Part shown: positions 8,323-16,878 of the stretch, piece after piece | Numbering within the stretch: position 1 is the stretch's first letter | Layout: each line of letters opens with the position of its first letter | Assembly: GCA_030537215.1 (NCBI GenBank) | Contig: JAUNOF010000016.1 | Span: 1 to 32,847, forward strand | DNA length: 32,847 nt | From: Lachnospiraceae bacterium | GTDB taxonomy: Bacteria; Bacillota; Clostridia; Lachnospirales; Lachnospiraceae | Direction of reading: 5' to 3' | Program-made: the position numbers and the translations under genes | The notes under the pieces: model-generated | The model's input: only the letters and a program-made list of their open reading frames with translations | The model's database searches: none | Told to the model about the DNA's origin: nothing

Positions 8323-9105
8323 ATGACAAAGGAAATGATGGTTGGAATTTTAATTCCGTTTGCGGGAACGACCTTAGGCGCCGCCTGCGTATTTTTCATG
8401 AGAGGGGCTATGAATCAGCTGGTGCAGCGGGCATTAACCGGTTTTGCAGCCGGAGTTATGGTGGCGGCGTCCGTCTGGAGTCTGCTGATCCCGGCTATGG
8501 AACAGGCAGAGGGGATGGGAACCTGGTCTTTCCTGCCGGCGGTCATCGGATTCTGGCTGGGAATCCTGTTTCTGCTGCTTCTGGACCGCGCAGTCCCTCA
8601 TCTTCACATGAACAGCAAGGAAGCGGAGGGACCGAAGAGCAGCCTTCAGCGTACTACCATGCTGGTACTGGCGGTTACGCTTCATAATCTGCCGGAAGGC
8701 ATGGCTGTGGGGGTGGTGTACGCAGGCTTTCAGGCAGGAAATGCCGGGATTACCGCCCTGGGAGCGCTGGCGCTTTCCCTGGGTATTGCGATCCAGAACT
8801 TCCCGGAGGGCGCGATTATCTCCATGCCTCTGCGGGCAGAAGGGGCCAGTAAGACGCAGTCATTCATCTATGGAGTGCTGTCCGGTGCCGTTGAGCCGGT
8901 GGGAGCGCTGCTGACGATTTTGGCTGCTCATTATGTGATCCCGTTCCTGCCTTACCTTCTCAGCTTTGCAGCCGGCGCCATGCTGTATGTAGTAGTGGAA
9001 GAACTAATTCCGGAAATGTCAGAAGGGCAGCATTCCAATATTGGAACGATTTTGTTTGCGGCTGGCTTTACGGTGATGATGGCGCTGGATGTGGCTCTGG
9101 GGTAA
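8323..9105 (+). CDS. ZIP-family divalent metal transporter
   Basis: The 260-residue, roughly eight-helix membrane protein carries the two metal-site motifs of ZIP transporters: HNLPEGMAVG (about 121-130) in helix 4 and QNFPEGAIIS (about 158-167) in helix 5. The loop before helix 4 holds the His cluster VPHLHMN expected for the variable cytosolic metal-binding loop. The His of the second motif is Asn, as in the GufA-like branch, which carries Zn2+ and other divalent cations. GGAGG (8311-8315) is best spaced for the second of two adjacent ATGs (8320, 8323). The specific metal is unknown; Mn2+ is worth considering given the riboswitch elsewhere in the window. Confidence 0.92.
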   Translation: MTKEMMVGILIPFAGTTLGAACVFFMRGAMNQLVQRALTGFAAGVMVAASVWSLLIPAMEQAEGMGTWSFLPAVIGFWLGILFLLLLDRAVPHLHMNSKEAEGPKSSLQRTTMLVLAVTLHNLPEGMAVGVVYAGFQAGNAGITALGALALSLGIAIQNFPEGAIISMPLRAEGASKTQSFIYGVLSGAVEPVGALLTILAAHYVIPFLPYLLSFAAGAMLYVVVEELIPEMSEGQHSNIGTILFAAGFTVMMALDVALG

Positions 9106-9202
9106 GAGGCGACGGTTTTGACGCGGACAAAAAATACAGTTGTAAAGCAGCAGCTCCTCTCATATGTTTGAGTAAACGTACATGGAAACCGTATGGAGCA
9201 GA

Positions 9203-10162
9203 ATGAAGCAATGCAACGGAGTATTTGAGGGCGGCGGAGTCCGGGGAATCGGTCATGTGGGAGCTGCCTGGGAGATAGAGCGGGCAGGTTTTCGGTTTGC
9301 AGATCTGGCAGGCTCCTCTGCAGGGGCAATCGTGGCAGCTCTGCTGGCTGCCGGCTACAGCAGCCGGGAATTGAAAACGGAGATGGAATCCCTGGATTAT
9401 CTGAAACTAAAGGGAAAGGATTGGATCGATTACTTTGGAACGGCGGGGAAGGCCCTTTCCATTCTCCTGCGTCTGGGCATCTATCATACCGACTACCTGG
9501 AGCAGTGGATGGAGGAACTGCTGCTTCGAAAGGGCGTTCATACCTTTCGCGATATCGAAAAAACGGGAAGACGCTTAAAGATCACAGCCAGCGACCTGAC
9601 AGCCAGGAAGCTTCTGATCCTTCCTGATGATTTAAAGGAGCTGGGAATCATTCCAGGCTCCTTTTCCATTGCCGCTGCCGTTCGGATGAGCGTCAGTATT
9701 CCTATCTTTTTCCAGCCGGTGCGGCTGAAGGATCAGAGGGGGAAGGTGCATCTGATCGTGGACGGCGGCCTGCTCAGCAATTTCCCCATCTGGACATTGG
9801 ATGACGGCAGCGCCGGCCAGAAGCGGCCCACTCTTGGATTTCGGTTTTCTGACGGAAAGCAGGGAAGCTGTGCCTGCAGTCAGACCTGCAGGGCGGAAGG
9901 AAATCTTGTGGATTATTTAAAGTCGATTGTTGCCACCTGCATGGATGCCGTCGATCACAGCCGCGTTATGGACGGAGATCAGGAGCGGACCATACAGATT
10001 CCAACTCAGGTAGAAATCGGAGGATCCGTGAAAAAGATCGGTGCAGTTGATTTCGACATCAGCCAGGAGGAATGTCAGGCATTATTTGAAAATGGAAAGC
10101 GGGCGGCAGCAAGATTTTTGAAAACCTGGGATTTTGCAGATTGGAAGCGGCAGTATCGGTGA
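9203..10162 (+). CDS. patatin-like phospholipase/esterase
   Basis: The protein (319 residues from ATG 9203) has the full patatin signature: oxyanion loop FEGGGVRGIGHVGA (residues about 8-21), nucleophile elbow GSSAG (Ser39) and the DGG motif VDGGLLSNFP (Asp187), giving the Ser-Asp dyad. No signal peptide or membrane segment is seen, so it is a cytosolic lipid acyl hydrolase. The start at 9203 places the oxyanion loop near the N-terminus, as is usual, with GGAG five bases upstream. An earlier ATG (9182) is in frame but lacks a ribosome site. A TTGACG at 9118 has only a poor -10 partner. CSQTCRAEGN near residue 230 is an unusual Cys-containing insertion of unknown meaning. Confidence 0.92.
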   Translation: MKQCNGVFEGGGVRGIGHVGAAWEIERAGFRFADLAGSSAGAIVAALLAAGYSSRELKTEMESLDYLKLKGKDWIDYFGTAGKALSILLRLGIYHTDYLEQWMEELLLRKGVHTFRDIEKTGRRLKITASDLTARKLLILPDDLKELGIIPGSFSIAAAVRMSVSIPIFFQPVRLKDQRGKVHLIVDGGLLSNFPIWTLDDGSAGQKRPTLGFRFSDGKQGSCACSQTCRAEGNLVDYLKSIVATCMDAVDHSRVMDGDQERTIQIPTQVEIGGSVKKIGAVDFDISQEECQALFENGKRAAARFLKTWDFADWKRQYR

Positions 10163-10207
10163 AATCGTATGAGAAAATGAGAAAAAAACGCAATTGAAAC
10201 GAAGCTC

Positions 10208-10236
10208 TTGACAGCAGGACAGACTGGTGCTACATT
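10208..10236 (+). promoter_or_regulatory. promoter of the TetR-ABC operon
   Basis: A perfect TTGACA (10208-10213) is followed after 17 bases by TACATT (10231-10236), which is also the first six bases of the palindromic operator. Confidence 0.78.
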
Positions 10237-10272
10237 GATAATTAGATTATCGATAATCAAATTATCAATGTA
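10231..10272 (+). promoter_or_regulatory. 42-bp near-perfect palindrome, likely TetR operator
   Basis: Two 21-base arms meet at 10251/10252 with one mismatched pair. Each half contains TTGATAAT and GATTATC. The palindrome starts at the -10 box and covers the expected start site, an ideal place for autorepression by the TetR protein encoded 33 bases downstream. Because GCTATTTTTGTTTT follows, it could also fold as a hairpin terminator in transcripts arriving from the lipase gene. Confidence 0.78.
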
Positions 10273-10304
10273 GCTATTTTTGTTTTAAAACAGGAGGAAT
10301 TGAC

Positions 10305-10928
10305 ATGGCAAAAGCAGACCACTCCATTGATCCGCGGATTTTGGAGAGCGCAAGGCAGGAATTTCTAAAATTGGGATTTGAGAAGGCATCCTTAAAGACC
10401 ATCTGCGAAAAGGCCCAGGTTACAACCGGAGCGCTGTATAAGCGGTATAAAGGAAAGGAAGAGCTGTTCTGTGCGGTGGTGGCGGATACGGTGGCGGATC
10501 TGAATGAGGTGCTGCAGGTGAAAAGCTCCGTGAAGCTGGATGCGCTGCCCGATGAGGAGCTGATTCGGGCATGGGATATGGATGAGGGCTATATGAATTG
10601 GTGGTTTCAGTATTTGTATGACCGCCACGACGGCTTTGTGCTGCTGCTCACCTGTGCAGAAGGAACCTGCTATTCCCATTTCCAGCACGATTGGGTGGAG
10701 AAAATGACGGAGTCAACGTATGCCTATTACCGGGAAGCTTACCGGAGAGGTCTTAGTGCTGTGAACATATCTCAGGAGGAGATGCACATTCTGCTGACCG
10801 CTTTTTGGGCTACCATCTATGAACCGTTCATTCACGGCTATAACTGGGAGCAGCTTCAGGAACACTGCAGGCTGGTATGCCGTATGTTTGACTGGCATGG
10901 TGTGCTGGGATTTTCTCCTGTGAAGTAA
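10305..10928 (+). CDS. TetR/AcrR-family transcriptional regulator
   Basis: The 207-residue protein has a standard TetR N-terminus: helix-turn-helix ASLKTICEKAQVTTGALYKRYKGKEELF (residues about 25-52) followed by an all-helical ligand domain rich in aromatic residues (YMNWWFQYLYDRHDGF), suggesting a hydrophobic ligand pocket. CAGGAGG lies 10 bases before the ATG. It is the first gene of an operon with two ABC exporter genes and its promoter overlaps a large palindrome. The simplest reading is a repressor that senses the exporter's substrate and controls its own operon. Confidence 0.93.
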   Translation: MAKADHSIDPRILESARQEFLKLGFEKASLKTICEKAQVTTGALYKRYKGKEELFCAVVADTVADLNEVLQVKSSVKLDALPDEELIRAWDMDEGYMNWWFQYLYDRHDGFVLLLTCAEGTCYSHFQHDWVEKMTESTYAYYREAYRRGLSAVNISQEEMHILLTAFWATIYEPFIHGYNWEQLQEHCRLVCRMFDWHGVLGFSPVK

Positions 10929-11057
10929 CAGAAGGACGACCTGGCGGAAAAGAACCGGAGAGCGGGCCGTGGAACGAAAGGCTGCAGGCTCAGCGTCCGA
11001 TATACGTTCCAGTGAAGGTACTGGACAGTTGCGAAATGGTTAAAGGAGGTAAGTGCT

Positions 11058-12920
11058 TTGTTTCAAAAGGTTTTATTTTATGCCGGAGAGTATCGAAGAA
11101 CCACATATGCGGCAGCGGTGGTTCTCCTGGCAGCTGTATTGTGCAGTGTTGTGCCGTTTTTGTTCGTGTATCAGTTGATTGACCCGCTTTTAAATCACCA
11201 GAGGCTTTCTGCAGGATATGCGGCTGGGAGGATCGCAGCCATCGCCATCTTCCAGCTTTTGTATGCGGTGCTTTATGTATATGGACTTTCTCTATCTCAT
11301 CTGGCGGCTTATCACACTCTGGAGAATTTTCGGATCTCGCTCCAGGGGAAGCTGGAGAAGCTGCCGCTGGGGGCTGTCCAGGAAAAGGGGATCGGCGCGG
11401 TTAAAAAAATGTTTATAGATGACATCGAATCCATCGAGCTTCTTTTGGCTCACGCCCTTCCGGAGGGAATCGCCAATCTTTCTATACCAGTGTTTGTGTT
11501 TGCTGCCATGTTTTTCGTGGACTGGAAGCTGGCGCTTCTATCTCTGTGCTCCCTGCCCTTCGGGATGGGGGCCATGATGATGATGTACCAGATCGGCTCC
11601 AGAGATATGAAAAATTATTATGCTGCGGCCCGCAGGATGAATAATACCATCGTGGAGTATATCAACGGTATGGAGGTGGTAAAGGTTTTTAACCGGGATC
11701 GGGTCTCCTACCGCCGGTTTGAGGAGGATGTGAAACGCTATCGGGATTTTACATTGAAATGGTATCAGGCCTGCTGGCCCTGGATGGCGCTGTACAACAG
11801 CCTGATTCCCTGCGTGGTGCTGTTTACACTGCCGGTTGGCGGATATCTGGTGCTGAAGGGACAGTCGGAGCTGTCGGATCTGGTTCTGGTTCTCTGCATG
11901 TCCTTCGGAGTAGGCGCGCCTCTTCTCCGGGCGCTGAGCTTTTTATCCACTATGCCGCAGGTGAATTATAAGATCGACAGCCTGGAGCAGATGATGGGGG
12001 CGGAGCCCATCAAGCAGAGTGACAGGCCATTTTCTGGCAGCGATCATTCCGTTTCCTTTGAACATGTTCGTTTTTCTTATAAGGAAGAGGAGGTGCTTCA
12101 CAACGTATCCTTTACCGTGAAGGAGGGAACGATGACCGCGCTGGTGGGAGAGTCGGGAAGCGGAAAATCCACGCTGGCAAAGCTTCTGGTGCATTTCTAC
12201 GATGTAGGCAGCGGTTCTATTCAGATCGGCGGCCAGGATATACGGGATATGAGCCTGGAAGCGCTGAATCAGGAAATCTCCTATGTGTCTCAGGAACAGT
12301 TTCTGTTTAACATGAGCTTGAAGGAAAATATCCGTCTGGGAAGACTGGATGCCACCGATGAGGAGGTGCTGGAGGCAGCAAGAAAGGCGCAGTGTGATGA
12401 ATTTCTGGCAAGGCTTGAGAATGGGATTGATACCATGGCAGGCGACGGCGGCAAGCAGCTCTCCGGCGGCGAGCGTCAGCGGATCTCCCTTGCAAGGGCT
12501 ATCTTAAAGAACGCGCCTGTTATCGTTTTGGATGAGGCCACAGCATTCATGGATCCAGAGAATGAAGAGAAGATGAATGCAGCAATCGCACAGGTTATTC
12601 AAGATAAAACCGTGATCGTCATTGCCCACCGGCTGAATTCCATTCGAAATGCAGACCAGATCTGCGTCCTGGAGCATGGGAATCTGGCCGATGCAGGTAC
12701 TCACGGGCAGCTTCTGGACCGCTGCCAGGCTTATCAGAGGCTGTGGCAGGCAGCAGAGGGCAGCGCAAGGTGGAAGGTCAGCGCAGGGAAGCCCGATGAA
12801 GGGAAAGATGGTGCAGAGAAAGACGGCGCAGGGAAAGCTGGTACGGGGAAAGCCGATACAGGAAAAACGGATACAAAACAAGCCGTCCATAGGGAGGAAA
12901 AGGAGGGAAAACAGGTATGA
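11058..12920 (+). CDS. ABC exporter half-transporter, subunit 1, with repeat-containing C-terminal tail
   Basis: The 620-residue protein fuses a six-helix permease (about 1-305) to an ATPase. It has Walker A GESGSGKS (364-371), signature LSGGE (468-472), Walker B VIVLDE (488-493) and the switch His524. The D-loop AFMDPENE resembles YbtP/YbtQ and IrtAB-type subunits rather than the usual SALD form. A strong AAAGGAGGT is seven bases before the TTG start (11058). The tail (about 577-620) is not part of the fold: five units of five residues (GKDGA, EKDGA, GKAGT, GKADT, GKTDT) encoded by 15-base repeats. The next gene overlaps by ATGA, so the two are a translationally coupled heterodimer. Substrate is unknown; drug, peptide or siderophore traffic are options. 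Confidence 0.92.
   Translation: MFQKVLFYAGEYRRTTYAAAVVLLAAVLCSVVPFLFVYQLIDPLLNHQRLSAGYAAGRIAAIAIFQLLYAVLYVYGLSLSHLAAYHTLENFRISLQGKLEKLPLGAVQEKGIGAVKKMFIDDIESIELLLAHALPEGIANLSIPVFVFAAMFFVDWKLALLSLCSLPFGMGAMMMMYQIGSRDMKNYYAAARRMNNTIVEYINGMEVVKVFNRDRVSYRRFEEDVKRYRDFTLKWYQACWPWMALYNSLIPCVVLFTLPVGGYLVLKGQSELSDLVLVLCMSFGVGAPLLRALSFLSTMPQVNYKIDSLEQMMGAEPIKQSDRPFSGSDHSVSFEHVRFSYKEEEVLHNVSFTVKEGTMTALVGESGSGKSTLAKLLVHFYDVGSGSIQIGGQDIRDMSLEALNQEISYVSQEQFLFNMSLKENIRLGRLDATDEEVLEAARKAQCDEFLARLENGIDTMAGDGGKQLSGGERQRISLARAILKNAPVIVLDEATAFMDPENEEKMNAAIAQVIQDKTVIVIAHRLNSIRNADQICVLEHGNLADAGTHGQLLDRCQAYQRLWQAAEGSARWKVSAGKPDEGKDGAEKDGAGKAGTGKADTGKTDTKQAVHREEKEGKQV
12801..12875 (+). repeat. 15-bp tandem repeat encoding a Gly-Lys-rich tail
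   Basis: Five 15-base units, each beginning with (g/c)GGAAA- or GAGAAA-like codons, encode five-residue units with consensus GK(A/D)(G/D)(T/A). The reading frame is kept. Confidence 0.75.
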
Positions 12921-14758
12921 TCCGATTAATGAAACGAATTTTGGAGGCTTCCGGCCCTTATAAGAGACGAATCCAGACAGCATTTATCTTTTCTTTTTTA
13001 AAATCCCTGCTGGCAAAGGCCCCCGTTGGTCTGGCGTTTCTGGTGCTTTCTGCATTTTACTACGGAACCATGGATGAGAGACTGTGCCTGTGGAGCGGAG
13101 CTGCCATGCTGCTTTGTCTGCTTCTCCAGGTATTGTTTCAGAATCTTTCTGACCGGCTGCAGTCGGCGGCTGGTTTTATGATGTTTGCCGATAAGCGTAT
13201 GCAGTTGGGCAATCACCTGCGGAATATGCCTATGGGATATTTTACAGAGGGAAATATCGGCAAGATCAGCTCGGTTTTATCCACAGATATGGTATTTGTA
13301 GAAGAAAACTGCATGACGATGCTGGCAGATATGATGAGCTATCTGTTTGCACAGGCTATCATGATGCTGTTTCTTCTGGCATTAGATTGGCGTCTGGGGC
13401 TTGCGGCGGTTGGGATCCTGCTGCTGGTGGTTCTCATTGCAGACGGGATGAATCAGGAGAACTTGAAGGATTCTGTCATTCGTCAGGAGCAAAGTGAAAA
13501 TCTGACGAAGGCAGTGCTGGATTTCATAGAAGGCATTGGAATCATTAAGACCTACAATCTGTTGGGAGAAAAGTCCAAAGAGTTGTCCGACAATTTCCGG
13601 GAAAGCTGCCGCACCAGTATTCATTTTGAAGAGGCGGTTTGCCCGTGGCAGCGGAAGCTGAACACCCTTTACGGCATCGGCGCTGTGATGATCATTGGGT
13701 TTTCGGTATATCTGATGAACATAGGTTCTCTGGAGGTAACACATTTTATCGGAATTATGCTGTTTGTGTTTGAACTGTATGGTCCGGTTCGGGCTTTATA
13801 TATGCAGAGCGCGCGGCTGACTGTAATGGATAGCTGTATGGACCGGATGGAAGCAGTATTTGCAGAACGCCAGCTGCCCAATGAGGGGCGAAGTGCCATT
13901 CCAACGGCTTATGAGGGACCGGCGGTTGCATTCCAAAATGTCAGCTTTGCTTATCATACTGGCGGGATGGCTGGTACTGATGGGAAGATTGATACTGGCG
14001 GGATGGCTGGTTCCGGTAGGGAAACTGATTCCGCCGGAAACGGAGATCAAAGAGAGGAGAAGGAGGTTCTTCGCAGCATTTCCTTTACCATCAATCAGGG
14101 ACAGATGACCGCCTTGGTGGGACCCTCCGGCGGCGGTAAATCCACCATTGCAAGCCTGCTGACCCGATTCTGGGATGTGAAGAAAGGGCAGGTGCTGGTA
14201 AAGGGAGTGGATATCCGGGATGTGCCTTTGGCAGATCTGATGGATCAGATCAGTATGGTATTCCAGCGGGTCTATCTGTTCCAGGATACGATCTACAACA
14301 ATATCAGTATGGGACGGCAGGAGGCATCCCGCGAGGAGGTCATAGAGGCGGCAAAGAAGGCACGATGCTATGATTTTATCATGTCGCTGCCTGATGGCTT
14401 TGACACTGTGATCGGGGAAGGAGGAGCCACCTTATCGGGAGGTGAAAAGCAGAGGATCTCCATTGCACGGTGCATTTTGAAGGATGCACCGATCGTGATC
14501 CTGGATGAAGCCACTGCCAGTGTAGATGCCGATAATGAGAGCTACATCCAGGAGGCCATCAGTGAGCTTTGCCGCGGAAAAACGCTGCTGGTCATTGCCC
14601 ACCGGCTGAATACCATCCGCCACGCAGACCAGATCCTGGTGATCGCAGATGGGCGGATTGTCCAAAAGGGAACCCATGATCAGCTGATGGAGCAGGACGG
14701 CATTTACCGGAACTTTGTGATCGTTCGGGAGAACGAGAGCGGGTGGAACCGGAATTGA
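12917..14758 (+). CDS. ABC exporter half-transporter, subunit 2, with insertion in the ATPase domain
   Basis: This 613-residue partner has a permease domain (about 1-310) and an ATPase with Walker A GPSGGGKS (402-409), LSGGE (506-510), Walker B IVILDE (526-531), a standard ASVDADN D-loop and switch His562. Its ATG overlaps the stop codon of subunit 1. Between the A-loop strand (VSFAYH, ends 347) and the following strand (EVLRSISF) lies an extra stretch of about 35 residues, Gly/Asp-rich, made of two 12-residue repeats starting TGGMAG. In the ABC fold this position is a surface beta-hairpin, so the insertion could be tolerated. Walker and signature motifs look intact in both subunits, so both sites may hydrolyse ATP. 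Confidence 0.92.
   Translation: MIRLMKRILEASGPYKRRIQTAFIFSFLKSLLAKAPVGLAFLVLSAFYYGTMDERLCLWSGAAMLLCLLLQVLFQNLSDRLQSAAGFMMFADKRMQLGNHLRNMPMGYFTEGNIGKISSVLSTDMVFVEENCMTMLADMMSYLFAQAIMMLFLLALDWRLGLAAVGILLLVVLIADGMNQENLKDSVIRQEQSENLTKAVLDFIEGIGIIKTYNLLGEKSKELSDNFRESCRTSIHFEEAVCPWQRKLNTLYGIGAVMIIGFSVYLMNIGSLEVTHFIGIMLFVFELYGPVRALYMQSARLTVMDSCMDRMEAVFAERQLPNEGRSAIPTAYEGPAVAFQNVSFAYHTGGMAGTDGKIDTGGMAGSGRETDSAGNGDQREEKEVLRSISFTINQGQMTALVGPSGGGKSTIASLLTRFWDVKKGQVLVKGVDIRDVPLADLMDQISMVFQRVYLFQDTIYNNISMGRQEASREEVIEAAKKARCYDFIMSLPDGFDTVIGEGGATLSGGEKQRISIARCILKDAPIVILDEATASVDADNESYIQEAISELCRGKTLLVIAHRLNTIRHADQILVIADGRIVQKGTHDQLMEQDGIYRNFVIVRENESGWNRN
13959..14030 (+). repeat. 36-bp direct repeat inside ABC subunit 2
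   Basis: Two units of 36 bases (13959-13994 and 13995-14030) share a 20-base identical core (13956-13975 and 13992-14011). They encode TGGMAGTDGKID and TGGMAGSGRETD. Confidence 0.85.
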
Positions 14759-14847
14759 ATACCTAGTGTACTGACACGTTCATATTTCAAGCTGTCAGCA
14801 AAAATGGCATACCGGTTGATAAGGAGGCAGAATTTTGGAAAAATCGG

Positions 14848-16050
14848 TTACTCCATTGAAAATGACCCCATGATTCCAGCCACCATTGCCGCGGCGAGTC
14901 CCGGGATCAGAAGCCATACGGCATCTGCAGATAAGCCGGCTGTGATCACGCTTCCAAGCAGTGACATAACCAGGCCGCCGCCGCGAAGGGATAAGGAGAG
15001 AAGGGACATCATGCTGGCACGCTGTCTATTCTCGATTGCGGTGTGGAATACGGTGTTTTCAATCAGATCACCTGCTCCTGCAAAGGTGTAGAACAGAGCA
15101 AAGACCAGGAAAAACAGCCAGACCTGCCGAACATATCCAAGAATAGCCACCGACAGGATCACAAGGAAACGAAAGAGCCAGTACAGCCGCCAGATCCCCT
15201 GCCGGGAGAGGCGGCTGTTTCTGCGCTGGAGCCATAATGCCGTCTGTTTCTGTCCAAAGCTGTTGCCGACACATCCCAGGAAGACGGCAAAGCCGAAGAT
15301 CCATTGGAAATGGGGCGGGAGAAGGGTCTGCAGCCTGGGCTGCCAGTAGAGCTCCAGAGTGCCGTAGGTCATTCCCAGAGCAACGGCTGTCAGAATAACG
15401 GCAGATACCGGACGGCTGTGCTCCAGACAGTCTCGGATTGCCTGAAGCTGCTGGTTTAACTGGGCTCGGAGAGGGGGAGCTGAGCTGGCAGTTTCCGGCC
15501 TGATTTCCCGGACGAAGCAGGCCGCCATGATAAAAAGAAAAAGATAAAGAAGAAATTCTATGATCAGAAACCCACGGTAGTGATCACCTAAGGCGCCCAG
15601 AAAGCCTCCGGTAATCGAACCAAGGGTTGTGCCCACATTGGTAATGACTGCCATTTTGCTGTTGATTGTTTCAAGTCCCTGACTGCCGTGGCGTTTCATG
15701 TAGTTCTCTATTTCCAAAGCTTCAATTGTACCAGAGCTGAAGGCGCGGGATGCACCGGTGATTCCGCAGATGACTGCCAGAAAAAGGAAGCGGTCACTGA
15801 ACAGCAGAAGCAGATAGGAAAGGCTCATACAGGCAGCGGACAGGAGATAGACTCGTTTTCTTCCCATCAGATCCGACATGATTCCGCTGGGTAGCTCCAG
15901 AAGCACTACTGCCGCTGTAAAAACGCCGGTGCAGATGGGCAGGGTCTCCATCGTTGCCCCATGACTCAGGTAGAGGAGGGCCAGGACCGGCATGGTCATG
16001 CCGGTTCCGAAGGCATTAACCGTAAAAAGAAGGATGTGGCTGAGACTCAT
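14848..16050 (-). CDS. major facilitator superfamily transporter
   Basis: The 400-residue, roughly twelve-helix protein carries MFS motif A in loop 2-3 (GIMSDLMGRKRVYLL) after a typical first pair of helices. The general form is that of a drug/proton antiporter-like exporter. AAAGGAG lies eight bases before the ATG. The gene overlaps the stop of the upstream regulator (ATGA at 16050-16047), so the two are translationally coupled and the regulator probably controls this exporter. It converges with the ABC operon; the 89 bases between them hold a small hairpin (ctgaca 14771-14776 with tgtcag 14793-14798) without a T-tract. Substrate unknown. Confidence 0.92.
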   Translation of the reverse strand: MSLSHILLFTVNAFGTGMTMPVLALLYLSHGATMETLPICTGVFTAAVVLLELPSGIMSDLMGRKRVYLLSAACMSLSYLLLLFSDRFLFLAVICGITGASRAFSSGTIEALEIENYMKRHGSQGLETINSKMAVITNVGTTLGSITGGFLGALGDHYRGFLIIEFLLYLFLFIMAACFVREIRPETASSAPPLRAQLNQQLQAIRDCLEHSRPVSAVILTAVALGMTYGTLELYWQPRLQTLLPPHFQWIFGFAVFLGCVGNSFGQKQTALWLQRRNSRLSRQGIWRLYWLFRFLVILSVAILGYVRQVWLFFLVFALFYTFAGAGDLIENTVFHTAIENRQRASMMSLLSLSLRGGGLVMSLLGSVITAGLSADAVWLLIPGLAAAMVAGIMGSFSME

Positions 16051-16679
16051 TGGGGATTCTCCTTTTGCGATTTTGCTGCGGATTTTTTTTCGGGCGGCGT
16101 TGTTTGCAGTTCTTTTTTTCGTACTGCGTCAGCGGATGGTGAGTGGGGAAATGCCACAACGCCATATTCCCAGGGAATGGTATTTTCGCCAGGAGCAGAG
16201 TGGGCTTCTGTAAATTCATGAATCATGCGGAATAAAGAATGGGCATCTTCCAGGCTTAAATGAATCACGCCGGTGGTGAAGTCACCGGCTTTTGTCACAT
16301 TGGAAGTAGGAAGAGTCTGCTTTAAATTCTCCTTAAAATTATTCCACAGGTCAGACATAATGTAGTCCATCATGGCGTAGCGTTCCGCCGTCAGGTCATC
16401 ATCATTGGCACAGCCCAGATTGACCATTACAGGAAGCGCCTTGTAGAATTTTGCCTGAATACCGTGGATAGATTCGGTATGGTCTAGGGCGACCAGACCA
16501 AGCTGTTCCAGCTGTTTGATATGATAGGAAACGGAAGATGGAGATATATGGAGGATGTCAGACAACTTCTTTGGTGTCATGGGCCCTGTAAGCAGCAGGG
16601 TTTTCAACAGCCGCTGGCGCTGGGGATTCATGTAGATATCGAACTGTTTCTGGGTGGTGAGGGTGATGGTTGGGTACAT
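16047..16679 (-). CDS. ArsR-like winged-helix transcriptional regulator
   Basis: The 210-residue protein has an N-terminal winged helix-turn-helix: RQRLLKTLLLTGPMTPKKLSDIL followed by recognition helix SPSSVSYHIKQLEQLGLV and a wing (LDHTESIHGIQAKFYKAL), the ArsR/HTH_20 layout. The C-terminal domain (about 75-180) is of unknown fold and binds an unknown signal; the last 30 residues are Lys/Glu/Pro-rich and probably disordered. No ArsR-type Cys metal site is evident. GGAG precedes the ATG by eight bases. It forms an operon with the MFS gene and has its own promoter with a palindrome in the spacer, suggesting autoregulation. A relic of a closely related gene lies 120 bases upstream. Confidence 0.88.
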   Translation of the reverse strand: MYPTITLTTQKQFDIYMNPQRQRLLKTLLLTGPMTPKKLSDILHISPSSVSYHIKQLEQLGLVALDHTESIHGIQAKFYKALPVMVNLGCANDDDLTAERYAMMDYIMSDLWNNFKENLKQTLPTSNVTKAGDFTTGVIHLSLEDAHSLFRMIHEFTEAHSAPGENTIPWEYGVVAFPHSPSADAVRKKELQTTPPEKKSAAKSQKENPQ

Positions 16680-16759
16680 GGCTGGATCTCCTTTTGCAGT
16701 TGTTTGATGATGGATGATAGCTGTTTTGACAGCAAAGTATCTAATAAATGTTACAAATA

Positions 16760-16788
16760 ATATAACATTACATATTTTGTAATGTCAA
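16760..16788 (-). promoter_or_regulatory. promoter of the winged-helix/MFS operon with internal operator
   Basis: On the minus strand TTGACA (16788-16783) and TTATAT (16765-16760) are 17 bases apart. The spacer contains the palindrome CATTAC-n7-GTAATG (16766-16784). A second palindrome atgtta-n9-taacat (16748-16768) covers the -10 box and start site. Both are plausible sites for the winged-helix protein. Confidence 0.75.
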
Positions 16789-16799
16789 GCATAAAAATA

Positions 16800-16878
16800 G
16801 GCCCCGTAAGCAGCAAGGCTTTTAACAGCCGTTGGCGCTGGGGCTTCATGTGAATATCAAGCTGCTTACAGGGTGGTG
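16800..16878 (-). pseudogene. relic fragment of a second winged-helix regulator gene
   Basis: About 79 bases match the regulator gene at 16582-16659 at roughly 80-85 percent identity, with one single-base indel. Read on the minus strand it would encode LDIHMKPQRQRLLKALLLTGP, close to FDIYMNPQRQRLLKTLLLTGP of the intact protein. There is no start codon with a ribosome site, and the recognition helix and everything after it are missing. The fragment overlaps the last codons and stop of the LysR gene, whose final TTL-stop aligns with the LTT codons of the regulator. This is a remnant of a duplicated or recombined gene. Confidence 0.8.

Noticed and set aside
14771..14798. hairpin ctgaca/tgtcag between the convergent ABC and MFS genes as a terminator
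   Set aside because: There is no T-tract on either strand after the stem, so it is recorded only as a minor inverted repeat.
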